DNA of 41,075 bases from NCBI GenBank assembly GCA_024697705.1, contig JAILFF010000128.1, positions 1 to 41,075 of the forward strand. Reading direction: 5' to 3'. Shown here piece by piece: positions 34,139 through 41,075 of this stretch; within the stretch, counting starts at the first letter, position 1, and each line of letters starts with the position of its first letter. Under the pieces are notes generated by a model that saw only the letters and a program-made list of their open reading frames with translations, was not told the DNA's origin and did not search any database. The translations under genes and the position numbers were made by a program. The DNA comes from Ruminococcus sp. (GTDB taxonomy: Bacteria > Bacillota > Clostridia > Oscillospirales > Ruminococcaceae).

Positions 34139-35799
34139 CCGATAGTCTCACCGCCGTCGAAATGCGACTTCCACGCCGCAAGGCGCTGATCGCGATTTTC
34201 CGCCGTTGCCGGGTCAAAGCCCATATACGAGCGGAACTCACCCTTGTCGCTGATAGCAAGGGTCATAGAAGTAAAGGTTTTCTCCCCTTCGTTAGCGATC
34301 ATTTCGCGGATATTGTCGATAAGCTCGATTATCTTTGTACGGTTGTTCTCCGCTTCGGTAACGTCCATGTTGAATTTCTCAAAGATATCCTCGCCCTCAA
34401 CGGAAGTGCCGTCGTTAAGTAACATACGCTGATAGGTAAACACGCCGTCATCGCCGAACTCACAGAAGAAGTAGGCGCGGTTGAACTCGGTCTCGGGAAG
34501 GAAGCTGAAAAACTCCGTACCGAGCTCCATATAGATAGCGTTGACCTGCTCCTGAAGAGCGGGGTCTGCCTCGACTATCTTCTTCTCGTTGCCGACGCTG
34601 CCGTCTGCTCTTCTTTCAACAGGCGGGAAGCCCTCGCCGTTGTTCTGAGCTTTCCAAACGTTCAGTCTGTCCTCTTCGCCCGCCGCGTCGGTGGGACCGT
34701 AGTTCAGATTGGTGGTAAATTTGCCGTCGCCCGTTATGGTAAGGCTTATCGCCGAGAAAGGCTTGGTCCCCTCGCTAATGAATACATTTCGGAAAGCCAT
34801 GGCATGAGTGATTATCTCATTCCTGCGCTGTTCCGCCTGCGAGATATCAACACCGTAATGCTTGAACATATCCTCCTTTTCAAGCATCGTGCCGTCGTTT
34901 AAGAAGCAGCGGTAGTAGTAGAAAACACCGTTCTCGCCGAACTCGGTATAGAAATAAGCCACCTTGAACTCGTTGCCGGGGATAAAGTTATAGAAGCTCT
35001 GTCCCATAGCCGAGTAGATGCCGTGAGTTTTTGAGCGGATTGCCGCAAGCGTCTCTTCGCTCATCCGGGGCGGCTGATAACGCGGGTCTGCCGCCTCTAC
35101 CTTGCGGCGGAACTGAGCATAGCGCTGATCCTCTTCGCCCTCGACAAGCTCCTGAGAAACGATGTCTACCTGCGCCTGTCCGTTGCTCCTGAGTACCACC
35201 GTAACGCCGTTACAGGGCTTTTGGGTAAATTCAACGGCAGCGCGTCTGAACAGGAAGAACGCCTGTTCCAGCTTTTCCTCGCGGGCTATCATTTCTGGAT
35301 CGGTCAGGCCCGTGCGCTCGGGGATCTCGTCCTTTTCAAGCAGCTCGCCGTTGGTGGCGTAGCAGCACAGATCGTCGATATAGCCGTCCGCCTGAAGCTC
35401 CGCATAGTAGAAGCCGACAAGCAGCTGCTGCGGGAACATCATTCTGAGGGCGCCGCCAAGCAGCGCAGCCCTTTCCCTGAACTTGTCCTCGGGGCTTGCT
35501 ACTACCTTGCTGTCGGAATCTTTGTCTTCGGCTTCGGCGGCGTCAAGATCGACATCGACCTCTTCTTCGCCGTCAAATCTGCCGAGCTCGCCGAAATCCT
35601 TTGCCGCCTCCGATTCGGTCCAGCCTTCATTATCTTCCAAGAGCTCGATCTCGGGCGCGCCCGAGCCCGCAGTGCCGTCGTCCTCTATATTATCGAAGTC
35701 GATGACCTCTCCGAAGTTCTCGTCAGCAAAGTCCTTCGCGCTGACATTTTCATTTTCGTTTTCCGGCTCCTCCGCCCTCTTCTTGCCAAACAGTCCCAT
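34135..35799 (-). CDS. Protein with three YezG/DUF600-like immunity repeats
   Basis: A cytoplasmic 554-residue protein. Residues 1-105 are acidic and disordered. Three related domains follow at about 112-233, 258-390 and 418-550, each with the order: helix, F(I/L)P-type turn, strand pair (VAYFYTEFGENGVFYYYR), NDGT, helix with FRxxF-like end, strand (ISLTITGDGKFTTNLNY), and RLxxWK. This pattern resembles YezG (DUF600), the antidote of the T7SS toxin YeeF in Bacillus subtilis. The second and third copies are closest to each other. AGGAGG precedes the ATG. Domain assignment is by pattern and moderately sure; a role in immunity is inference, helped by the T7SS locus in the same window. Confidence 0.65.
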   Translation of the reverse strand: MGLFGKKRAEEPENENENVSAKDFADENFGEVIDFDNIEDDGTAGSGAPEIELLEDNEGWTESEAAKDFGELGRFDGEEEVDVDLDAAEAEDKDSDSKVVASPEDKFRERAALLGGALRMMFPQQLLVGFYYAELQADGYIDDLCCYATNGELLEKDEIPERTGLTDPEMIAREEKLEQAFFLFRRAAVEFTQKPCNGVTVVLRSNGQAQVDIVSQELVEGEEDQRYAQFRRKVEAADPRYQPPRMSEETLAAIRSKTHGIYSAMGQSFYNFIPGNEFKVAYFYTEFGENGVFYYYRCFLNDGTMLEKEDMFKHYGVDISQAEQRRNEIITHAMAFRNVFISEGTKPFSAISLTITGDGKFTTNLNYGPTDAAGEEDRLNVWKAQNNGEGFPPVERRADGSVGNEKKIVEADPALQEQVNAIYMELGTEFFSFLPETEFNRAYFFCEFGDDGVFTYQRMLLNDGTSVEGEDIFEKFNMDVTEAENNRTKIIELIDNIREMIANEGEKTFTSMTLAISDKGEFRSYMGFDPATAENRDQRLAAWKSHFDGGETIG

Positions 35800-35856
35800 A
35801 GTGTCCTCCTAATACCTTCATATTACTGATCCGAATCCGTTCGGGAAATTATGCTT

Positions 35857-36033
35857 TTAATTCTGTTTTCTCACCACGCCGTACTCGTCGCCGTTTCGGT
35901 AATACGGGCAATAGCCCTTCGGGTCGGAGGTCAGGCGCATATAATCGTCCTCGTCAAGATCGACGGTGCAGTAGTATTCCTCAAATTCCTCGTCGTAGGC
36001 GTAATACGCGCAGGAATCGCACTGTGCCGCCAA
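35857..36033 (-). CDS. Small Cys-containing protein, DUF6472-like (58 aa)
   Basis: A 58-residue protein starting at TTG: MAAQCDSCAYYAYDEEF, EYYCTVDLDEDDY and GYCPYYRNGDEY. The two Cys pairs around acidic and Tyr-rich stretches match the small clostridial DUF6472 family, probably metal-binding, of unknown function. GAGGTG lies 6 nt before the TTG, 3 nt after the stop of the small membrane protein gene. Confidence 0.8.
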   Translation of the reverse strand: MAAQCDSCAYYAYDEEFEEYYCTVDLDEDDYMRLTSDPKGYCPYYRNGDEYGVVRKQN

Positions 36034-36036
36034 GTC

Positions 36037-36174
36037 TTACACCTCGATGGACGTTTTCGCTACGGAATAGTATTTCTTGTTCTCCTTGCAGACAAGGTGT
36101 ATCACTACCGCCGCTATACCGAAAAGAGCGGTAACGACGCCGATGGCGGCAAAGATCTTAACAGCAGTTTTCAT
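36037..36174 (-). CDS. Small single-pass membrane protein (45 aa)
   Basis: Encodes a 45-residue protein with one hydrophobic helix (about residues 7-29: FAAIGVVTALFGIAAVVIHLV) and a basic/polar C-terminal tail. GGAGGTGG lies before the ATG at good spacing, and the stop is 3 nt before the next gene. Such short membrane proteins are common in clostridial operons; function unknown. Confidence 0.75.
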   Translation of the reverse strand: MKTAVKIFAAIGVVTALFGIAAVVIHLVCKENKKYYSVAKTSIEV

Positions 36175-36201
36175 AAAAATCCACCTCCGCGACGCTTAAG
36201 C

Positions 36202-36453
36202 TTAAAGTATCTCGTCTTCGTTTATATCGTCCTCGATCTCCTCGCCGTTAAGGAGCTTTCTGAGCGTTTCGACTTCCTCGTCGGTGAGGGTAACGCCCTT
36301 GCCCATGCGGGAATGATCGGGGTTCCATTCGCGAATATCGTACTTCGGTTCGCGCTCGTTCCAGCTTACAAGGTTAAGCTCTTTTGTCCAGCCCCTTGCG
36401 CTTGTCGAAAGCACACCGATATTCTTTGTGATCTCAAAGGTCAATTCTGCCAT
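36202..36453 (-). CDS. YdbC/PC4-like ssDNA-binding protein (internal start)
   Basis: An 83-residue protein of the YdbC family (PC4/p15 fold), with FEITKNIGVLS, GWTKELNLVSWN, KYDIREWNPDHSRMGKGVTL and an acidic tail. AAAAGGAG precedes the ATG at 36453, so it is very likely translated by itself although the frame upstream stays open into the flippase. Family members bind single-stranded DNA or RNA as dimers. Confidence 0.82.
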   Translation of the reverse strand: MAELTFEITKNIGVLSTSARGWTKELNLVSWNEREPKYDIREWNPDHSRMGKGVTLTDEEVETLRKLLNGEEIEDDINEDEIL

Positions 36454-38421
36454 TTTGATTATCTCCTTTTCATATTTATTGCCTTCAGCAGGCATTTCTT
36501 TTGATATTCGTAATGTCTCCGCCTCATAATACGCTCTCTCGCCTGCCGGTGTGAGAAGACGGTACAGCCAACGTGTAAAAGGCTTCATTCCCGCGATAAG
36601 CGCCACAAACACTATCATATCGGCAGCGAATACACCCGCCGGCAAGCCGTAGATCCCGCCGATCGTTCCCGAAAGGCAGACGGCTCCGAAGAGCGTCACG
36701 ATGCCGTCGGGCTCGCGCAAATACTCGAACGCCGAAAGGACGAGCAGCGCCAGAAACGCCGAGCTCAGCCCGAAAGCCGCCCATACCGTAATGAAGAGCC
36801 CCGCCATGCCGCCGAGCCTGAAAAGCCGCTTGTCGGCAGCAACGCCGAAAGCCATCAGCCCCGCGAAAGCGATAAGGCAGGTCGCCGTCAGCACGAAATG
36901 CTTGAGGAAGCATACTACCGCAAAAGCGGCGGCAGCTATGCACAGCAGAACGATCTTCACGGGACCCAGCCTCAGTATGATGTCCCTGATCTTCGCGGGC
37001 GCAAGCTTTATGAGCGCGTTCCACACGGGCACGATGTTCATTGCCGTGATAAGCAGGAACATCGCGGGAAGTATGAACAACGCGGGTTTTTCAAGCATCT
37101 TTACCCTGTTCATCATAACGCAGATGACCGTCATTACGGCAAGCAGGATATTATTTATTACAAGTTTTCCGATGCCTATCTTAAACGGAACGATCTGCCG
37201 CGAATCGAATATCCTTAGGACAAACACCACAAGGAACGAAATAACAGTTGTGATGGGAGGACCGATAAGCCCTATCCTCGGTATCAGAAAGATATTCAGC
37301 GAAACGTTCACCACGCCCGCGATAACGCTTGTGAAAAGCGACCGCCCCGTCCTGTTTGAAGCCAGATAGATCGAGCCCATGAACGTGGTAAAGCACGAAA
37401 ACACCGTGGAGTATATGAGTATCGGCGCATACTGCGCGGTAACGAGCATATCCTTGCCGAGCCAGATCAGCGTGATGGGCTTGCAGAGCATAAGACAGCC
37501 CGCCACCATTATATACATCATGCACTGATTGAGGTGGAACACGTTCTCGTAGAACCTGTCGCGATGCTCCGAGCCGTCCTCCAGCACGGCGGACATATTC
37601 CACGCCTGACCGAACATCAGGTAGACGGTAGAAACGATGTTCGCTATCTTGTACGACTGCGACAGTATGCCCGTCGCCGCCTCGTCCATATAGTATCTCG
37701 TCATGAACGAGTCCGAACTGTTCGCCACGAGCCACATCAGCTGCGCGGGGATAAGCGGCAGACTGTAAGCTATCATCTTTCGGAAAACAGCATTGTCAAG
37801 ACATTTCGGCGAGAGATATTTCCAAAGCCCGCCCGCTATGAACATGAACGCCACGGAAATCACGTTCGCCGCGATTATCGAATAAAGATAGCCCTTGTTG
37901 CCGAGCTTCATCACGACGATGAAAAGCACCGTGAACGTCAGCATCAGCACAGTATTGACAATGATCGTTATTGAAAACAGCCTCATCTTTTCGAGCGCCC
38001 GCAGGAAGTAGGAGTACACCATTCTGAGCGAGTCCGATATGATAAAGCAGTAAATGAGCAGCGTATACCCGTTCAGATATTTATCGGCGACGCCCGACCT
38101 GTCAACAAAGTACAGTATCGGAGCCAGTATCACGAATCCGCCCAGGCAGACCGCGTTGCCGACCGTGAACACCTTCCGTGAATCCGTCTGCTTGTCAAGT
38201 CCGAAGCGTATCACCGCCTCGAATATCTCGAACGTGAAGATAGGCACCAGCCAGTTCGATATCTGCTGGATTATCTCGTTTACGCCGAGCTCGGCATCTG
38301 TAAGGCTTCTCGCGTATATCGCGTTCAGCAGGAGCATCAGCACCTTTGAGCTTCCCGAGCCGATAGCGATGATAAGCGTATTTGAAAACAGCTTTTTATA
38401 GCCGGAGTTAATTTCTTCCAT
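36202..38421 (-). CDS. Polysaccharide flippase-like membrane protein running in frame into YdbC domain
   Basis: The first ~480 residues are a MATE/Wzx-type oligosaccharide flippase with about 12-14 membrane segments (opening NTLIIAIGSGSSKVLMLLLNA). A further hydrophobic part to about 640 follows, longer than usual for the family. Without a stop, the frame continues through a polar linker into the YdbC/PC4 domain (last 83 residues). AAGGA lies 8 nt before the ATG at 38421, and the promoter is at 38481-38509. It probably exports lipid-linked surface sugars. Whether the membrane protein really carries the nucleic-acid-binding tail is open. Confidence 0.8.
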   Translation of the reverse strand: MEEINSGYKKLFSNTLIIAIGSGSSKVLMLLLNAIYARSLTDAELGVNEIIQQISNWLVPIFTFEIFEAVIRFGLDKQTDSRKVFTVGNAVCLGGFVILAPILYFVDRSGVADKYLNGYTLLIYCFIISDSLRMVYSYFLRALEKMRLFSITIIVNTVLMLTFTVLFIVVMKLGNKGYLYSIIAANVISVAFMFIAGGLWKYLSPKCLDNAVFRKMIAYSLPLIPAQLMWLVANSSDSFMTRYYMDEAATGILSQSYKIANIVSTVYLMFGQAWNMSAVLEDGSEHRDRFYENVFHLNQCMMYIMVAGCLMLCKPITLIWLGKDMLVTAQYAPILIYSTVFSCFTTFMGSIYLASNRTGRSLFTSVIAGVVNVSLNIFLIPRIGLIGPPITTVISFLVVFVLRIFDSRQIVPFKIGIGKLVINNILLAVMTVICVMMNRVKMLEKPALFILPAMFLLITAMNIVPVWNALIKLAPAKIRDIILRLGPVKIVLLCIAAAAFAVVCFLKHFVLTATCLIAFAGLMAFGVAADKRLFRLGGMAGLFITVWAAFGLSSAFLALLVLSAFEYLREPDGIVTLFGAVCLSGTIGGIYGLPAGVFAADMIVFVALIAGMKPFTRWLYRLLTPAGERAYYEAETLRISKEMPAEGNKYEKEIIKMAELTFEITKNIGVLSTSARGWTKELNLVSWNEREPKYDIREWNPDHSRMGKGVTLTDEEVETLRKLLNGEEIEDDINEDEIL

Positions 38422-38480
38422 TCATCTTTCCTTAAAGCGTTTCTTACCTATAAAATACGGTATCCATTCTATACCCAATA

Positions 38481-38509
38481 ATTATAACACATTTTCCCGT
38501 GTTATGCAA
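38481..38509 (-). promoter_or_regulatory. Promoter for the flippase operon
   Basis: Minus-strand TTGCAT (38509-38504), 17-bp spacer, TATAAT (38486-38481), about 55 nt upstream of the ATG. Five genes down to 33869 could be transcribed from it. Confidence 0.7.
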
Positions 38510-38546
38510 GCACTTTTTTAATTTCTCAAAAATTTATCACATAACA

Positions 38547-38567
38547 GCGCAGAGCAGGGCTATGCGC
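38547..38567 (-). terminator. Weak hairpin after ung
   Basis: GCGCA (38547-38551) pairs with TGCGC (38563-38567); a T-rich stretch follows only after several bases on the minus strand. Possible terminator. Confidence 0.35.
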
Positions 38568-38577
38568 CGTTACGCCG

Positions 38578-39246
38578 TCAGCTCAGGCGCCAGTCGATGG
38601 GGTCGATGCCGTTTCGCCTAAGAAAATCGTTCACCGCCGAGAAGTGGCGGCAGCCGAAAAAGCCGTTATATGCCGAAAGCGGCGACGGGTGCGCTGCCTT
38701 GAACACGGCGTGTATCGGATTCGTGATAAGCGAAGCCTTCGCCTTGGCGTTGCCGCCCCAGAGTATGAACGCCGTCGGTATGTCGCGTTCGTTCAGCTTG
38801 CGGATAATGGCGTCGGTGAGCTGTTCCCAGCCCTTGCCGCGGTGGGAATTGGGTTTTCCCTCGCGGACGGTAAGCGCGGTATTGAGCAGCAGCACGCCCT
38901 GCTCCGCCCAGCCGGTAAGCTCTCCGTGCGGCGGCGGAGCGATCTTAAGGTCGTCGTACAGCTCCTTGAAGATATTTTGCAGCGAGGGCGGCGGCTGAAC
39001 GCCTTTCTTGACCGAAAAGCAGAGCCCGTGAGCCTGCCCCTTGCCGTGATAGGGGTCCTGACCGATAATAACAGCCTTTACGTTCTCGTAGGGCGTATAT
39101 TTCAGTGCGTTGAAGATATCATACATATCGGGATAGACGACGTAATGACCGTATTCATATTTCAGGAATTCCCGCAGATGCAGGTAATACTCCGAATGAA
39201 ATTCGTCCGCCAGGATATTATCCCAGCTGTTGCCGATATGTACCAT
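38578..39246 (-). CDS. ung: Uracil-DNA glycosylase
   Basis: Family 1 uracil-DNA glycosylase that removes uracil from DNA in base excision repair. The catalytic loop GQDPYHG (Asp64) and HPSPLSAY are intact, as are LLLNTALTV and WEQLTDAII. The start at 39246 is chosen because GGAGG precedes it and it lies 1 nt after the stop of the upstream small gene; a TTG at 39276 would add residues unlike the family. The length of 222 is typical. Confidence 0.95.
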   Translation of the reverse strand: MVHIGNSWDNILADEFHSEYYLHLREFLKYEYGHYVVYPDMYDIFNALKYTPYENVKAVIIGQDPYHGKGQAHGLCFSVKKGVQPPPSLQNIFKELYDDLKIAPPPHGELTGWAEQGVLLLNTALTVREGKPNSHRGKGWEQLTDAIIRKLNERDIPTAFILWGGNAKAKASLITNPIHAVFKAAHPSPLSAYNGFFGCRHFSAVNDFLRRNGIDPIDWRLS

Positions 39247-39247
39247 A

Positions 39248-39487
39248 TCAGAAGAATCCTCCCGCGTTGCCCGCAACGGCGCTGACCACGATACCGAGTA
39301 TCATAACAGCCGCTATTGCAAGCATGACGATCCGCATGAACAGCGGCTTGCCTGTACGCTTTATGGGCGGGTCGATGCTGCGCTGCATGATCTCGTTTTC
39401 GGTCTCGGCAGTATTTTTAGCCCGCTGCACCTTCTGAGGATTGTAGTGCTGCTTGTTTCTCTTCTTGTTTTTTGTCTTTCCGGACAT
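39248..39487 (-). CDS. Small single-pass membrane protein (79 aa)
   Basis: A very basic N-terminal half (GKTKNKKRNKQHYNPQKVQRAK) is followed by one membrane helix near the C terminus (FMRIVMLAIAAVMILGIVV). I recognise no family. The start at 39487 is preferred over 39523 because AAGGA lies upstream and the protein then begins in the polar stretch. It is translationally coupled to ung. Confidence 0.7.
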   Translation of the reverse strand: MSGKTKNKKRNKQHYNPQKVQRAKNTAETENEIMQRSIDPPIKRTGKPLFMRIVMLAIAAVMILGIVVSAVAGNAGGFF

Positions 39488-39536
39488 TTTTATATCATTC
39501 CTTCCGAATCGGGTATCAGACATTGCGTATTATATT

Positions 39537-39565
39537 ATTATAACACATCATTGCGGATTAATCAA
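39537..39565 (-). promoter_or_regulatory. Promoter for the small membrane protein-ung operon
   Basis: Minus-strand TTGATT (39565-39560), 17-bp spacer, TATAAT (39542-39537). It is divergent from the promoter at 39649. Confidence 0.7.
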
Positions 39566-39648
39566 GCGTTCGGCGAAAAATTTTCACGAGAAGTTCCGAA
39601 AGCCGACGCTGTCAAAAACGCATAAATTCTTAATAATTTTAATAAGTA

Positions 39649-39677
39649 TTGACAATCGGGGAAATAATGTGTATAAT
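39649..39677 (+). promoter_or_regulatory. Sigma-A type promoter for the SH3-domain gene
   Basis: TTGACA (39649-39654) and TATAAT (39672-39677) with a 17-bp spacer. The -35 TTG opens the longest frame but lies in the promoter, so translation must begin later. Confidence 0.85.
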
Positions 39678-39714
39678 AATAGTAAGGCACTTTTTTATGG
39701 AAGGAAGAAACAAA

Positions 39715-40566
39715 ATGTCGGAAAATCAAAATCATGGCAAAAAGCCCGTCGGACAGGCAGGGCAGAAAGCCGATCATAATGCGAATAAGGGTGCAAGACC
39801 CGCAGGCGCTCCGAGACAGGCGGCTCCCAAGCGCCCGAACGGTCAGTCCTCGGGGAAGGCGCCCATGATAAGGGGCGGTGCTCCCGGTGCGGGAAACGGC
39901 AGTCAGTCGGCAAGACCCGCGGGAAGCTCCGAGCCAATCATCCGCAGCGAACAGACAGCACAGAGACCGCAGAGAAACGGCGTTCCCGGCGCACGACGCG
40001 GTCAGGCTCCGGGGCAGAGACCTCCTCAGCGTCAGGGTCAGCGCCCGATGCCGAGACGCGCTCCCCAGCCCGAGGCTGCCGAAAGCGTCAGCACCACGAT
40101 AAAAGGTATAATCGCCGTTTCGATAACCTGCTTCCTCGTATGCGTTATCGTAATAATGTTCTCGAACAGTTTGTTCGTCAGCGACGCCGAGCTTCAGAAG
40201 ACCGCCAAAACGGGTCATCTGACCGAGACCGCTTTCGAGGTCATCGAGCCCAAGAAGCAGCTTCGCGACGAGGTAGTCACCACCAAGGCTACGAAAAAGA
40301 AAAAGACCACCACCGCAGACGACGAGGACGAACCCGAGGAGGAGAATCCCGACGTTCCCGAGGGTCTTGACACAAGCATAGCGGGCGATTATTCCGTAAA
40401 CAGCCCCGTTTATCTGCACCCGGTCGCCGACGCCAACAGCGCCAACCTCGCGACATTACAGACGGGCGAGGAGATCAAGGTACTCGGTCAGAGCTTTGGC
40501 TGGTACTATCTCGAATACAACGGTCAGAAGGGCTACGCCTGGGGTACGTTCTTTACCAAAAAATGA
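39715..40566 (+). CDS. Membrane protein with basic disordered N terminus and bacterial SH3 domain
   Basis: From the ATG at 39715 (AAGGAAG 8 nt upstream): about 120 residues rich in Gly, Pro, Gln and Arg (GQRPPQRQGQRPMPRR), one membrane helix (IIAVSITCFLVCVIVIMF), a Thr/Lys then acidic linker, and a C-terminal SH3b domain of about 60 residues (SVNSPVYLHPVADANSA; LATLQTGEEIKVLG; WYYLEYNGQKGYAWG). The SH3b part would be outside and may bind cell wall; the basic tail is cytoplasmic and could bind nucleic acid or membrane. An in-frame ATG at 39697 is an alternative start. Function unknown. Confidence 0.85.
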   Translation: MSENQNHGKKPVGQAGQKADHNANKGARPAGAPRQAAPKRPNGQSSGKAPMIRGGAPGAGNGSQSARPAGSSEPIIRSEQTAQRPQRNGVPGARRGQAPGQRPPQRQGQRPMPRRAPQPEAAESVSTTIKGIIAVSITCFLVCVIVIMFSNSLFVSDAELQKTAKTGHLTETAFEVIEPKKQLRDEVVTTKATKKKKTTTADDEDEPEEENPDVPEGLDTSIAGDYSVNSPVYLHPVADANSANLATLQTGEEIKVLGQSFGWYYLEYNGQKGYAWGTFFTKK

Positions 40567-40574
40567 AAAAATCG

Positions 40575-40605
40575 AGCCGTAGTTTCTTGAGACTGCGGCT
40601 TTTTT
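40575..40605 (+). terminator. Terminator of the SH3-domain gene
   Basis: AGCCGTAGTTTC (40575-40586) pairs with GAGACTGCGGCT (40589-40600) around a very short loop, followed by a T run. Confidence 0.8.
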
Positions 40606-40612
40606 GCTGCAT

Positions 40613-40770
40613 TAGACTTCCTCGGAAACTAAAGTGCGCCGCATGGCAAAATATTTTGCCGTGATGCAAGGCGGACGACGAAAGCGTGCTGTCGCACGGT
40701 GAGGAGGACAACGCAGCAGCACGGTAAAAGATTTTGTCAGGCGGTGTGATTTAGTTTCCGAGGAAGTCTA
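40613..40770. repeat. 158-bp palindromic, MITE-like intergenic element
   Basis: Perfect 21-bp terminal inverted repeats (40613-40633 and 40750-40770) enclose a further imperfectly palindromic interior (AAAATATTTTGCCGTG against CAAAATCTTTTACCGTG in the inverted sense). There is no coding frame. The structure fits a miniature inverted-repeat element or a dispersed structured repeat. The rest of the stretch to 41044 holds no gene I can see. Confidence 0.75.
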
Positions 40771-41044
40771 TTATATAAAGTGCCGAACGTGCTCTGTCTC
40801 CACCTTCGGGAATGTGATATGCCCTCAGATGTTCTTTGAAGCATTTCACTCACCGTTTTCCCTTTCAATAAACTAAAACAAAAATTTCTGATACCTGCCC
40901 GACAGCACGGCGATATTTGTAAATTTCAGGTAAAATTCCCCTCCGAAACCGTAATACGATCTATTGTTTCAGCCGCGAAAACAGCGCCAAACGATAAGAA
41001 CGATAAAATTTCGGTGAAAAATTTTCTTTTCAGCGAAAACTTGC

Positions 41045-41073
41045 TTGACTTTTTGCGAAAAAAGATGTATAAT
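41045..41073 (+). promoter_or_regulatory. Promoter facing out of the window
   Basis: TTGACT (41045-41050), 17-bp spacer, TATAAT (41068-41073). Its gene must lie beyond the window end. Confidence 0.7.
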
Positions 41074-41075
41074 AA

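Noticed and set aside
39649..39714. N-terminal extension of the SH3-domain protein from TTG at 39649
   Set aside because: The TTG belongs to the -35 box of a consensus promoter; the good ribosome site is before the ATG at 39715.

Overview
The window looks like chromosome from a Ruminococcus-type gut or rumen clostridium (Oscillospiraceae). The evidence is two secreted fibre-degrading enzymes with type I dockerins (CBM35-GH26-dockerin and GH53-dockerin), Firmicutes-style Shine-Dalgarno sites, near-consensus sigma-A promoters with 17-bp spacers, a pyrK-pyrD pair and small clostridial families (DUF6472-like, YdbC/PC4). I recognised no rRNA, tRNA or CRISPR array.

Layout. (1) 1-4150: a convergent pair of cellulosomal hydrolases, a GH26 mannanase-like enzyme (+) and a GH53 endo-galactanase (-), each with its own promoter. 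(2) 4174-25434: fifteen consecutive minus-strand genes forming a type VII secretion (ESX/Ess-like) locus. In transcription order: a coiled-coil Lap-like protein, two large paralogous effector-like proteins, a TPR protein, three WXG100-type proteins, a 376-aa repetitive unknown, an EssC-type ATPase split over two genes, another WXG100 protein, a PP2C phosphatase, a zinc-ribbon/FHA protein, and two membrane pseudokinases. One pseudokinase ends in an extracytoplasmic ABC-type substrate-binding domain; the other ends in six PASTA repeats plus BspA-like leucine-rich repeats. A consensus promoter lies about 600 nt upstream of the first gene. (3) 26321-31081: a GNAT-nitroreductase ORF (+), then a minus operon DUF3795-like, pyrK, pyrD, lipoprotein, rnz. 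(4) 31130-33010: a graveyard of mobile DNA with a decayed tyrosine integrase, a truncated N6-methylase/type ISP restriction gene and the tail of a large serine recombinase. (5) 33093-38509: an HD-domain gene, then a minus operon of a flippase-like protein running in frame into a YdbC/PC4 domain, two very small genes, and a protein with three YezG/DUF600-like immunity repeats. (6) 38578-41075: ung with a small membrane protein, a divergent SH3-domain membrane protein, a 158-bp palindromic repeat and a promoter facing out of the window.

The most interesting part is region 2. It has the T7SS motor and WXG100 substrates, but I see no EsaA, EssA, EssB or free EsaB. In their place are two kinase-fold membrane proteins lacking the HRD and DFG catalytic residues, next to a PP2C phosphatase with all its metal ligands and an FHA reader. 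Since EssB/YukC of known T7SSb systems is itself a membrane pseudokinase, these two proteins are good candidates for a divergent EssB role carrying extracellular sensor domains. That role is inference; the domain reading is from the sequence.
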